Origin: UBA7236 sp035439505
GTDB lineage: Bacteria > Bacteroidota > Bacteroidia > Chitinophagales > BACL12
Reading direction: 5' to 3'
Assembly: GCA_035439505.1 (NCBI GenBank)
Contig: DAORKJ010000064.1
Span: 1-22,004, forward strand
Length of the DNA: 22,004 bases
The translations under genes were made by a program, and so were the position numbers. Positions 7,749-15,399 of the stretch are shown here, piece after piece. The notes beneath the pieces are model-generated. The model saw nothing but the letters and a program-made list of their open reading frames with translations, was not told the DNA's origin and ran no database searches. How positions within the stretch are numbered: the first letter of the stretch is position 1; each line of letters opens with the position of its first letter.

Positions 7749-9155
7749 ATGAACAAAGAATATCAGCATACCATAAAAAAATCCATAACCGTTTCCGGTG
7801 TTGGTTTACATACCGGAACGCAAGTGGATATGACCTTCCATCCGGCTCCGGCAAATCATGGGTATAAATTCAGAAGAACAGACCTCGATGGTCAGCCTGT
7901 TATTGAAGCAGATGCCGATTTGGTAACTGATACAGCCCGTGGTACTACCATTACAAAAAATAACGCCAGTGTTTCAACCATTGAACATACGCTTGCGGCT
8001 CTTGTTGGCTTGGGTATCGATAATGTGATGATAGACCTTAATGGTCCTGAAACCCCAATTATGGATGGTTCATCAAAAGAGTTTATTCAGGCTCTATCCT
8101 CAGTGGGTATGGAAACTCAGGACGTTGAGAGAGAATATATTACCATCAGCGAAAATATCACGTTTAAAGATGCTTTGCGTAAAACAGAAATTACCGTAAT
8201 GCCTGCCGATGATTATCAGGTTACGGTGATGATTGATTTTGATTCAAAAGTGTTGGGAAAACAACATGCTACTTTAGACCATATTTCAGAATTCTCAGGA
8301 CAAATTGCAAATAGCAGAACATTTTGTTTTTTGCACGAGTTAGAAATGTTATATGAAAACAATTTAATTAAAGGTGGTGATTTAAATAATGCGATTGTTA
8401 TTGTTGATAAAGAAGTAACAACCGATGAAATGGAAAAGCTGAAACAGATGTTTAAAAAAGACTCTGTCAGCGTAAAAAAAGAAGGCATATTAAACAATCT
8501 TGAATTACACTGGAATAATGAACCTGCACGCCATAAATTGTTAGATGTTGTTGGCGACTTAGCACTTGCAGGAAAACCTATTAAAGGTAAAATTATTGCG
8601 AGTCGCCCGGGCCATCCTTCAAATGTTGAATTTGCTAAAAAAATTAAAGCTTACTATAAATTCAGAAAAAACACTGTTGATGTTCCTGTTTATGATTTAA
8701 AAGCAGAACCGTTATACGACATCAATAAGATTTCAAAAATGCTTCCACATCGTTATCCGTTTTTGTTAGTGGACAAAATAATTGAAATGGGCGAAAATCA
8801 TATTGTAGGTGTTAAAAATATCACCTTCAACGAATCGTTTTTTCAAGGTCATTTTCCAAATAATCCTGTTTTTCCGGGGGTGTTACAGGTGGAAGCATTG
8901 GCACAAACAGGTGGAATTTTTGTTTTAAGTAAAGTGCCTGATCCGGAAAATTATGATACTTATTTCCTTAAAATAGATAAAGTAAAATTTAAACGTAAAG
9001 TATTGCCTGGTGATAGTTTATTGTTAAAAATGGAATTAATAAATCCAATTCGACGTGGTATTTGTGAAATGAAAGCAACAGCCTATGTCGGAAATAATAT
9101 CGTAACCGAAGGAGAATTAACTGCACAAGTTGTTAAGCGTAATCAAAATTCATGA
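7749..9155 (+). CDS. lpxC/fabZ: Bifunctional LpxC deacetylase / FabZ dehydratase
   Basis: This is a fusion of two lipid enzymes. Residues 1-300 form LpxC, the zinc deacetylase that commits UDP-3-O-acyl-GlcNAc to lipid A. They include Glu79/His80 in STIEHTLAAL, His262 and Asp266 in RHKLLDVVGD, and His289 in GHPSNVEFAKK, so base and zinc ligands are all present. From about 320 a complete FabZ hot-dog domain follows (MLPHRYPFLLVDKI). Its catalytic His368 lies in GHFPNNPVFPG and Glu382 in QVEALAQTGG; this dehydrates hydroxyacyl-ACP for fatty-acid elongation. The two halves compete for the hydroxyacyl-ACP branch point. This fusion is a known trait of Bacteroidota and some relatives. A segment between the first His and HKLLD is about 20 residues longer than in E. 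coli. The stop codon overlaps the lpxA start (ATGA at 9152-9155), suggesting translational coupling. Confidence 0.97.
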   Translation: MNKEYQHTIKKSITVSGVGLHTGTQVDMTFHPAPANHGYKFRRTDLDGQPVIEADADLVTDTARGTTITKNNASVSTIEHTLAALVGLGIDNVMIDLNGPETPIMDGSSKEFIQALSSVGMETQDVEREYITISENITFKDALRKTEITVMPADDYQVTVMIDFDSKVLGKQHATLDHISEFSGQIANSRTFCFLHELEMLYENNLIKGGDLNNAIVIVDKEVTTDEMEKLKQMFKKDSVSVKKEGILNNLELHWNNEPARHKLLDVVGDLALAGKPIKGKIIASRPGHPSNVEFAKKIKAYYKFRKNTVDVPVYDLKAEPLYDINKISKMLPHRYPFLLVDKIIEMGENHIVGVKNITFNESFFQGHFPNNPVFPGVLQVEALAQTGGIFVLSKVPDPENYDTYFLKIDKVKFKRKVLPGDSLLLKMELINPIRRGICEMKATAYVGNNIVTEGELTAQVVKRNQNS

Positions 9156-9940
9156 ACCAACCATTAGCCTACGTACACCCTCAAGCACAAATTGCCGATA
9201 ATGTGGTAATTGAACCTTTTGCTTCCATTTCAAAAAATGTGGTGATTGGTGAAGGAACCTGGATTGGTCCGAATGTTAACATTATGCCCGGTGCACGCAT
9301 CGGTAAAAATTGCCGCATATTTCCCGGTGCAGTTATTTCTGCTGTGCCCCAGGATTTAAAATATAAAGGTGAAGAAACCGAAGTGGTTATTGGCGACAAT
9401 ACTACTATTCGCGAATGTGTTACTATTAACCGAGGAACAAAATATGCTTTTAGAACAGTAGTTGGAAGTAATTGTCTCCTAATGGCATATTCACACGTTG
9501 CACACGATTGTTTTATTGGTAATAATGTAATTCTTGCCAACTCAGTTAACCTTGCAGGTCATATTGAAGTAGGAGATTGGGCAATTTTGGAAGGTCTAGT
9601 TGCCGTGCAACAATTTATAAAAATTGGTGCACATGCATTTATAGCCGGCGGATCATTAGTACGTAAAGATGTTCCTCCATTTGTAAAAGCCGGACGTGAA
9701 CCACTTAGTTATGTAGGTGTAAACTCAGTTGGATTAAGAAGAAGAGGATTTTCTGCAGAATCTATTCAGCATATTCAGGATATTTATCGTTTATTATTTG
9801 TTCGTGGTTATAATGTAACCAAAGCACTAAATATTATCGAAGCCGAAGTACCTGCATCTGCCGAACGCGATATGATTGTAACATTTATCCGTAATTCGAA
9901 AGAAGGGGTAATGAAAGGATTTCGCCATATTAACGAATGA
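9152..9940 (+). CDS. lpxA: UDP-N-acetylglucosamine acyltransferase LpxA
   Basis: LpxA starts lipid A synthesis by O-acylating UDP-GlcNAc from hydroxyacyl-ACP. The protein is a left-handed beta helix of hexapeptide repeats (about 8-190) and a short helical C-terminal domain. The catalytic His is His118 in SHVAHDCFIGNNV. Other family marks are INRGT, NSVNLAGHIEVGDW, QFIKIGAHAFIAGGSLV and LSYVGVNSVGLRRRGFS. At 262 aa it is a normal length. The ATG overlaps the lpxC/fabZ stop, and its own stop overlaps the next start (ATGA at 9937-9940), so the operon is tightly packed. With lpxC and lpxD it supplies the first three enzymes of the pathway; lpxB and later genes are not in the window. Confidence 0.97.
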   Translation: MNQPLAYVHPQAQIADNVVIEPFASISKNVVIGEGTWIGPNVNIMPGARIGKNCRIFPGAVISAVPQDLKYKGEETEVVIGDNTTIRECVTINRGTKYAFRTVVGSNCLLMAYSHVAHDCFIGNNVILANSVNLAGHIEVGDWAILEGLVAVQQFIKIGAHAFIAGGSLVRKDVPPFVKAGREPLSYVGVNSVGLRRRGFSAESIQHIQDIYRLLFVRGYNVTKALNIIEAEVPASAERDMIVTFIRNSKEGVMKGFRHINE

Positions 9941-10560
9941 AAATAACGCTCAATAATTTATCCAAAAGATTTAATTACGAGTGGATATTTCGTGATATTA
10001 ATTATACATTCGAATCAGGAAATGCTTATGCATTAATTGGACCAAACGGCTCCGGAAAATCAACATTACTTAAAATACTTTCTGGTCAGTTGTCACCTTC
10101 ATTAGGCACCATCACCTTTGCCAATCCCAATACAATTGCAATTGAAAACGTTTATCGGGATGTGGTGTTTACGGCACCTTATATCGACTTAATCGATGAT
10201 TTTACATTATTGGAATTATTACAATTTCATTTCTCATTTAAAAAAATTGCACTTAATTATTCCATACATGATTTAATCATATTATCCGATTTGGAAAAAC
10301 ATCAGCATAAAGCCATTAAATCGTTTTCTTCCGGTATGAAACAAAGAGTGAAATTAATTACCACGCTCATGTCAGATTGTGAGATAATAATTTTAGACGA
10401 ACCAACAACTAATCTAGATAGTAAAGGCGTAGATTGGTATTTAAACCTGGTAGAAAAAGTACGCAACAATAAACTCATTATCACCGGCTCAAACCTGGAA
10501 CGTGAATATAGCTTTTGTAATCATGTAGTAAATATTGCCGATTATAAAATTGGCCTCTGA
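9937..10560 (+). CDS. Orphan ABC-type ATPase with non-canonical Q and H loops
   Basis: This is a stand-alone ABC nucleotide-binding domain of 207 aa with no membrane segment. Walker A is GPNGSGKST (about 35-43), the signature region is SFSSGMKQRVKL, Walker B is EIIILDEPTTNLD. Two usual features are missing. The Q-loop glutamine is replaced within FTAPYIDLIDDFT. The switch histidine after the last strand is absent, the segment reading LIITGSNLEREYSFC. From memory, a Bacteroidota family shares the APY-DL and EYSFC words, so this may be a conserved variant rather than decay. The gene overlaps the lpxA stop by ATGA and is the last of the operon. No permease gene lies within the window, so its partner is unknown. 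A link to lipid A export or envelope synthesis is inferred from position only. Confidence 0.85.
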   Translation: MKITLNNLSKRFNYEWIFRDINYTFESGNAYALIGPNGSGKSTLLKILSGQLSPSLGTITFANPNTIAIENVYRDVVFTAPYIDLIDDFTLLELLQFHFSFKKIALNYSIHDLIILSDLEKHQHKAIKSFSSGMKQRVKLITTLMSDCEIIILDEPTTNLDSKGVDWYLNLVEKVRNNKLIITGSNLEREYSFCNHVVNIADYKIGL

Positions 10561-10655
10561 AACTAATTTTCTAAATTATTGTTAAATATATTTATTGCTC
10601 CACATAAATGAGCGGTAAAGTTTTGATTTGTACAATATTTTTATAATTTTATCCA

Positions 10656-11831
10656 ATGCGAATCACAAAACTGTTTAGCGAATTTTTTAAAAGCGAAAGT
10701 TCAGGCGGCTTAATTCTGCTATTCTGTACACTTATTTCTTTAATTATTGTGAATAGTCCGATAGGAGCCCAGTATGAACATTTGTGGCATATTAAAATCG
10801 GACAACTGAGTTTATCCCATTGGATAAATGATTTATTGATGGCCGTTTTCTTTTTATTGGTAGGCCTCGAAATTGAACGGGAAATTTATGTGGGTGAATT
10901 AAAATCACCGGGGAAAGCTATTTTTCCAATAATTGCAGCACTGGGAGGCATGCTTATACCTGCCGGATTATATTTGGGAATAAATATCAATGCCGAAAAC
11001 CATGATGGTTTTGGCATTCCCATGGCTACTGATATTGCATTTGCTTTAGGCATGCTATCACTATTAGGAAACCGAATTCCACTAGGTGTAAAAATATTTA
11101 TCACAGCCCTGGCCATAATCGACGATTTAGGCGCAATTATCATAATCGCCATTTTTTATACCGATGAGTTAAAGTTAGATTACCTCAGTTATGCCGGTAT
11201 TGTTTATGCTGTTTTATTGGTGCTAAACCGTTTGAATGTTAAATATGTTTATCCGTATTTAATACTCGGGCTAGTTATGTGGTTTTTTATGCTACAAAGC
11301 GGTGTGCATGCCACCTTAACCGGAGTATTGCTTGCTTTTGCCATTCCATTTCGTGACGGTGGTACTAAATCACCTAGTTATATCATGCAACATACGCTTC
11401 ACAAGCCTGTGGCGTTTTTTATTTTACCCTTATTTGCATTAGCGAACACCGCCATTTTAATCAACCCAACGGTTCTTAATGGCTTTATCCAATCACATAC
11501 GTTGGGTATTATGGCGGGTTTATTATTGGGAAAACCTATCGGAATCCTGCTTTTTACCTACTTAGCCGTCAAACTTAAAATTGCAGCCTTGCCCGAAGGG
11601 GTCAATTGGAACCTGATTATTGGAGCTTCCATTTTAGCAGGTATTGGTTTTACCATGAGCATCTTTATTAGTATGTTGGCCTATAGTGACGAATATATTA
11701 TAAATATTTCTAAATTATCAGTGCTTATTGCGTCTGCACTTGCAGCTATAATTGGCCTTATCTGGTTATATACTTTTACGAAAAAACCGTTGGCAGGAGA
11801 GGAGCACACAGAAGAAGTGGAAATGCCATAA
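10656..11831 (+). CDS. nhaA: Na+/H+ antiporter NhaA
   Basis: NhaA exports Na+ or Li+ in exchange for protons at the inner membrane and supports pH and salt homeostasis. The protein is 391 aa (E. coli 388) with about 12 hydrophobic helices. It opens with FFKSESSGGLILLFCTLISLI, split in the family by the SGG turn. Functional residues are conserved: Asp126 in MATDIAFALG, the ion-binding pair Asp156/Asp157 in IIDDLGAI, Lys293 in LLGKPIGI, and GIGFTMSIFIS. The C-terminal tail is acidic (EEHTEEVEMP). It lies 95 bp after the ABC gene, has no obvious shared signal with that operon, and ends at a strong hairpin. Confidence 0.97.
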   Translation: MRITKLFSEFFKSESSGGLILLFCTLISLIIVNSPIGAQYEHLWHIKIGQLSLSHWINDLLMAVFFLLVGLEIEREIYVGELKSPGKAIFPIIAALGGMLIPAGLYLGININAENHDGFGIPMATDIAFALGMLSLLGNRIPLGVKIFITALAIIDDLGAIIIIAIFYTDELKLDYLSYAGIVYAVLLVLNRLNVKYVYPYLILGLVMWFFMLQSGVHATLTGVLLAFAIPFRDGGTKSPSYIMQHTLHKPVAFFILPLFALANTAILINPTVLNGFIQSHTLGIMAGLLLGKPIGILLFTYLAVKLKIAALPEGVNWNLIIGASILAGIGFTMSIFISMLAYSDEYIINISKLSVLIASALAAIIGLIWLYTFTKKPLAGEEHTEEVEMP

Positions 11832-11840
11832 AAAGAAAAA

Positions 11841-11880
11841 CAGCAATTGACCCTTTCGGGTCGCTTGCTGCTTGTTTATC
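11841..11880 (+). terminator. Rho-independent-like terminator after nhaA
   Basis: Nine bases after the nhaA stop, cagcaa (11841-11846) pairs with ttgctg (11865-11870). Inside it gaccc (11849-11853) pairs with gggtc (11858-11862) around a four-base tttc loop, with a 2x2 internal mismatch between the two helices. A T-rich run, cttgtttatc, follows. Confidence 0.75.
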
Positions 11881-11984
11881 CCTTAAAAACAGTACAAATA
11901 TATAGGCCTTTTTGAATTTTCCCAATTTTTTTGAAACTTTTTTTCCAAAAAAAAGGAATAAAATGACAAATATTTTACCGCTTT

Positions 11985-12413
11985 TTAAATTAGATGGGTG
12001 GCATCGTAGTGGTAAATTCTGGTGATATCCTTATTCGTAATAATTCCCTTTATAATTCCGCCTTTCACCACAGGAACTGCCTGAAATTTGCCAGCTGCTA
12101 AAATTTCCAAAATCTCTTTTTGAGTCGATTCAGGCTCAACTGTTACAGGCTCAGCCGTCATAACCTCTTTAATGTTAAAATTGTTATTTAACATCTCCTT
12201 GCTAATCATAGGGTTGTCGTTGAGTTGACGTGCAATAAAACTCAACATATCTTTCATACTCACTATACCTATCAGCTTATTGTTTTCAGCCACAGGTAAG
12301 TGCTGAATTTTGTGCACAGTAAAAAAGGTCATTACCTGCTCAAATGAATTGTTTTCACCTGCAACAATCACGTTGGCAGTCATAAAATCAGAAGCGTTGC
12401 GTTTAAATATCAT
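11985..12413 (-). CDS. Protein of two CBS domains
   Basis: The 142-residue product consists almost wholly of a CBS pair, a module that senses adenine nucleotides or S-adenosyl ligands. The first domain opens with ASDFMTANVIVA and includes KIQHLPVAENNKLIGIVSMKDML. The second opens with IKEVMTAEPVTV and includes GKFQAVPVVKGGIIKGIITNKDIT. Both have the typical strand, V-P-V and G-I-(V/I)-(S/T)-x-x-D pattern. No other domain is fused, so it either acts alone or regulates a partner protein in trans. It converges on nhaA across 153 bp and has a 254-bp gap upstream. The target cannot be deduced. Confidence 0.9.
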   Translation of the reverse strand: MIFKRNASDFMTANVIVAGENNSFEQVMTFFTVHKIQHLPVAENNKLIGIVSMKDMLSFIARQLNDNPMISKEMLNNNFNIKEVMTAEPVTVEPESTQKEILEILAAGKFQAVPVVKGGIIKGIITNKDITRIYHYDATHLI

Positions 12414-12433
12414 ATACTAGTTGTTTTATACCA

Positions 12434-12441
12434 CAAAACTA
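12434..12441 (-). promoter_or_regulatory. Candidate -7 box for the CBS protein gene
   Basis: On the minus strand tagttttg (complement of 12434-12441) matches TAnnTTTG, about 20 bp before the ATG. No good -33 TTTG is found 19-21 bp further upstream, so this is tentative. The bases from here to 12622 hold no gene that I can support. Confidence 0.35.
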
Positions 12442-12622
12442 TCACAGGTCATCGTTGGGAAGTATGACATATATCACCAATCTACTAAATTAATATCTAT
12501 GGTCCATCACCAGTGCATCTAAAAGAGGCTCTCAATTTTATCGGGATATAATTTTGAAGACAGAATTGAACCCAATTCCATTGCAACAATTATTACAATG
12601 TTATTAAGCACTTCACCTAAAC

Positions 12623-12652
12623 AAAAAAGCCATCAGTTACGATGGCTTTTTT
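12623..12652 (-). terminator. Rho-independent terminator for the M49 peptidase gene
   Basis: A perfect 12-bp stem, aaaaaagccatc (12623-12634) with gatggctttttt (12641-12652), surrounds the six-base loop agttac. It lies 15 bp past the M49 stop on the minus strand and ends in a T run. Symmetric A and T tracts make it able to work both ways, but no plus-strand gene ends here. Confidence 0.85.
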
Positions 12653-12667
12653 GGATAAATGAGTTAT

Positions 12668-14737
12668 TTATTTTCCTGGTTTTAAAAAACTATATTTTTC
12701 ACCGTAATACAACATTTGTTGTGTAAAGCTATCGGCATAAGTTACTTTTACATCAATAACATTACCTTCAATATCTTTTACCGGAGTAAGAATAGGATTT
12801 ACAAAACCGAAGTAAGGTGGAATATTCATGGTTGAAGTTCTGGTTAATACTTCTTTGTGTATTTGTTCATCAACTTGCACACCGTAATTTTCAACTAAAG
12901 CCTGTCCTGCTTTAAAATCACCTTCGCTTTTAATACGTTGAACCTCACGTAATAATTCTCCAAAAATTTTGCGCAAAGCTTCATAATCGTTTACTACAAA
13001 ATAGGTTTTACCATTTTCATATTTGCGCTCAATTACATTGCTTTGTTTACCTTTTTCAAAAGCCCATGCAGCAATTAACTGACGATTACGCATATGCGAT
13101 TCTTCAACGGTTTTACCCGGCTCAATTCTGCGCAATTGTGTCATTAGACCGTTGCGGATATAACCATCATATTGTGCTTTACCCACTTCAAGTGATGGCA
13201 TTAAACCCCATTCAACTAATTTTGGGTCCATGATATAATATAAACCAACAAGGTCAGCTCTTGCTTCTTCTAATGTGTTGGCGTAATTTTTTAAAGTTTC
13301 TTTTGGTGTGCCTACTCCAGGATTAATAACACCACTTGCATGGCCAATAACTTCGTGCATAGCAGTATGCATTTTTCCGGCTAAAGAACCGTATTTTTTA
13401 GCTCTTTCTTTTTCTTCGGCAGTGTAACAAAATTCGTCTAAAATACCTGAACTACCTGCCTGCTCGTAGGCATATACGATATTGCCCAAACTCACACTCT
13501 TAGAACCATAATCAGCTCTTATCCAGTTCGCATTTGGTAAGTTAACACCAATAGGTGTTGCAGGAGATGCATCACCGGCTTCACCGGCCACATTTACTAC
13601 TTTATAAGAAACACCAACAACTGTTGGTTTTTTATGCTCAGGCATTAACGGTGAATTATCTTCAAACCATTGTGCATGGTCTGCTAATTTACTCATGCGT
13701 TCAGAAGCTTCAAAATCTTTTATTTCAACTATCGATTCGAACGAACCTCTGTATCCTAATGGGTCGTTATAAACCTCAATAAATGAATTAATGTAATCAA
13801 TGTCTCCATTGGTGGTTTGCACCCAAGCAATATTATAATCGTCCCAAATTTTTAAATCGCCTGTTTCATAATATTGGATTAATAATTTTAACGCATAAGC
13901 TTGTTGGTCATTTTCACAAACTGTCATAGCTTTTTTTAACCAACCAACTACCTCTATAATTGATTCGTGATACATGCCATTTACTTTGTAAACGCGCTCT
14001 TCTATACCATTTGGTGTTTTAACCAACTGACTATTCAAACCATGGGAAATAGCTTTGGTGTCATTCGGATCAATTTTAGTTGCATAATACGCCTCTGCAT
14101 CTTTTTGCGACACATCAACACCATAAAAATTGGTAGCAGAGCTAAGTAATAAATCAGCATTCGCATCGAGGTTCACTTTTTTGTTGTCTATTTGCGGATC
14201 AAACATGATTTTAATTACATCAGCCGATAATTTAGTATTAGTAGCCGAAAGTAAACTTTCAAAATATGTTTTTGAAAATTCAGGCATTATTTTATCCGTA
14301 GAATAATGATGATGAATTCCATTACTAAACCAAACACGTTTCGTATAGGTGATAAATTTATCCCAATCGCCATTTTCGCGATTGCCTTTGTAATCTCTCA
14401 CAATTTGGTCTAATGCATGTCTGATTTCCAGGTTATGGCGATAGTTTTGGTCCCAAATCATGTCTCTACCCGCATATCCTGCTTCAGTGAGATAGTAAAC
14501 AAACAGTTTTTGGTTAACCGTCAGCTTGTCCCATCCCGGTATCTGATATCTTAAAATACCTAAGTCAGCAAATTGCTCCACAACCCATTCAAAATCATCG
14601 GACTTTTCTTTGGGTAATAAAGCTGCGTCCTGAGCTGTTAAATTAGTGTTGCTGCCGGTTTCAGCGTTAGCAGCCTGCTGCGCAAACAGCGAAAAGGCTG
14701 AAAACCCGATAGCAATAGTCAAAATCGTCTTTTTCAT
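12668..14737 (-). CDS. Exported M49 family (dipeptidyl peptidase III-like) metallopeptidase
   Basis: This is a zinc peptidase of the M49 family, whose best-known member removes dipeptides from peptide N-termini. A signal peptide is visible (MKKTILTIAIGFSAFSLFAQ). The zinc motif is HEVIGH at 461-466, the HExxGH hexapeptide that defines M49, with catalytic Glu462. The third ligand lies in LEEARADLVGLYY, Glu490 or Glu491, matching the EECRAE motif of the human enzyme. Length is 689 aa, close to other bacterial M49 proteins. Classical dipeptidyl peptidase III is cytosolic; the leader indicates a periplasmic or envelope form, which is usual in Bacteroidota. Some databases call such proteins dihydrofolate reductase, for which I see no basis. 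It is monocistronic, with a terminator after it and a divergent neighbour. The exact specificity is uncertain. Confidence 0.92.
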   Translation of the reverse strand: MKKTILTIAIGFSAFSLFAQQAANAETGSNTNLTAQDAALLPKEKSDDFEWVVEQFADLGILRYQIPGWDKLTVNQKLFVYYLTEAGYAGRDMIWDQNYRHNLEIRHALDQIVRDYKGNRENGDWDKFITYTKRVWFSNGIHHHYSTDKIMPEFSKTYFESLLSATNTKLSADVIKIMFDPQIDNKKVNLDANADLLLSSATNFYGVDVSQKDAEAYYATKIDPNDTKAISHGLNSQLVKTPNGIEERVYKVNGMYHESIIEVVGWLKKAMTVCENDQQAYALKLLIQYYETGDLKIWDDYNIAWVQTTNGDIDYINSFIEVYNDPLGYRGSFESIVEIKDFEASERMSKLADHAQWFEDNSPLMPEHKKPTVVGVSYKVVNVAGEAGDASPATPIGVNLPNANWIRADYGSKSVSLGNIVYAYEQAGSSGILDEFCYTAEEKERAKKYGSLAGKMHTAMHEVIGHASGVINPGVGTPKETLKNYANTLEEARADLVGLYYIMDPKLVEWGLMPSLEVGKAQYDGYIRNGLMTQLRRIEPGKTVEESHMRNRQLIAAWAFEKGKQSNVIERKYENGKTYFVVNDYEALRKIFGELLREVQRIKSEGDFKAGQALVENYGVQVDEQIHKEVLTRTSTMNIPPYFGFVNPILTPVKDIEGNVIDVKVTYADSFTQQMLYYGEKYSFLKPGK

Positions 14738-14860
14738 TTTTGATAGTTTATGCTACAAATCTCCATAAATCGTGCTGAATTTACTAATTACTTCCGTTTT
14801 AAACATACTAAATGGTTAATAAAATTTATTCCATACACCTTACGTTATTGATAAAAACTG

Positions 14861-14868
14861 TATCTTTA
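14861..14868 (+). promoter_or_regulatory. Candidate -7 box in the M49/small-Cys-protein divergent region
   Basis: The sequence tatcttta (14861-14868) matches seven of eight consensus columns of TAnnTTTG and lies 16 bp before the ATG at 14885. A convincing -33 element at 19-21 bp upstream is missing. The 147-bp gap (14738-14884) also has to serve the M49 gene, for which I found no clear boxes. Confidence 0.35.
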
Positions 14869-14884
14869 ATCAAAATAAATAAAC

Positions 14885-15190
14885 ATGAAAAAGAAAATTC
14901 TGATTGGATCTTTTGTAGTACTTACCGGTGCTATGGTAGGTTTATTTGCCATGTCGTTCAGTAATAACAATAATTCAAATGTAAACACGGTTCCTGTTGA
15001 ACAGGTTTCAACAACAGCAACTACACCTGAACACTGTGCTCCGTCTGAATGTAGCGCTGAAAAAGCATCAACATGTCCTTACAGCAAAACAAATACTACA
15101 CAGGAAGCTTCTGCAAATTGCCCAGCAACAGCAGATTGTCCGCCTTCAAAATGTTCAAGCACTGAAAAATCAGACAAAGCAACTTTATAA
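14885..15190 (+). CDS. Small exported six-cysteine protein, unknown function
   Basis: I do not recognise a family. The 101-residue product begins with a basic n-region and one hydrophobic helix (MKKKILIGSFVVLTGAMVGLFAMSF, broken here by no charge), which is either a signal peptide or an anchor. No lipobox Cys follows it. A Ser/Thr/Asn-rich linker leads to a segment with cysteines at 51, 56, 64, 79, 85 and 90, spaced x4, x7, x14, x5, x4. The Cys-containing words HCAPSEC, TCPYSK, NCPATADC and PSKC recall small metal-binding or disulfide-bonded proteins, but no known zinc or iron-sulfur signature is complete. It stands alone, with a candidate promoter and a strong terminator 20 bp after the stop, which supports a real gene. 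The overlapping +1 frame (14997-15212) is a shadow. Confidence 0.75.
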   Translation: MKKKILIGSFVVLTGAMVGLFAMSFSNNNNSNVNTVPVEQVSTTATTPEHCAPSECSAEKASTCPYSKTNTTQEASANCPATADCPPSKCSSTEKSDKATL

Positions 15191-15210
15191 ATTTTATCAA
15201 ACTATTTTAT

Positions 15211-15243
15211 AGCTGCAATAATTTTTATTGCGGCTTTTTTTTT
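15211..15243 (+). terminator. Rho-independent terminator after the six-cysteine protein
   Basis: The arms agctgcaataa (15211-15221) and ttattgcggct (15225-15235) form an 11-bp stem with one T-G pair and a ttt loop. Nine T residues follow (15235-15243). It starts 20 bp past the stop codon. Confidence 0.88.
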
Positions 15244-15265
15244 GATGCTCATTTGATTTAGCATA

Positions 15266-15285
15266 TTTATCTGTCATCAGATAAA
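15266..15285. repeat. 8-bp hairpin in the 156-bp intergenic region
   Basis: The word tttatctg (15266-15273) and cagataaa (15278-15285) are perfect complements around tcat. A second short hairpin, tgccgg (15378-15383) with ccggca (15391-15396), lies just past the glycosylase stop on the minus strand and may be a weak terminator, though no T run follows it. Nothing else is recognisable between 15244 and 15399. Confidence 0.45.
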
Positions 15286-15399
15286 CTGATACCAATTTAA
15301 AACAATTATTAGCTTATTAGTTTAGCAACAAAATCCGGAATAAAAATAATCGTGATTTTCATGGGTTTTGAATAAGTTGCCGGATTTGCACCGGCAGTT

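Noticed and set aside
7749..9155. LpxC/FabZ as a novel gene fusion
   Set aside because: The fusion is well known in Bacteroidota, and both active sites are ordinary; it is useful for taxonomy but not new.
9181..9540. 119-residue minus-strand frame inside lpxA
   Set aside because: It arises from the periodic hexapeptide repeats of lpxA read on the other strand and has no gene signals.
10561..10655. Terminator or promoter in the gap between the ABC gene and nhaA
   Set aside because: Only a 4-bp stem (gctc/gagc) and AT-rich words were found; neither is above what such composition gives by chance.
12668..14737. Annotation as dihydrofolate reductase
   Set aside because: The protein has HEVIGH and EEARAD zinc motifs, a signal peptide and 689 residues; none fits a folate enzyme.
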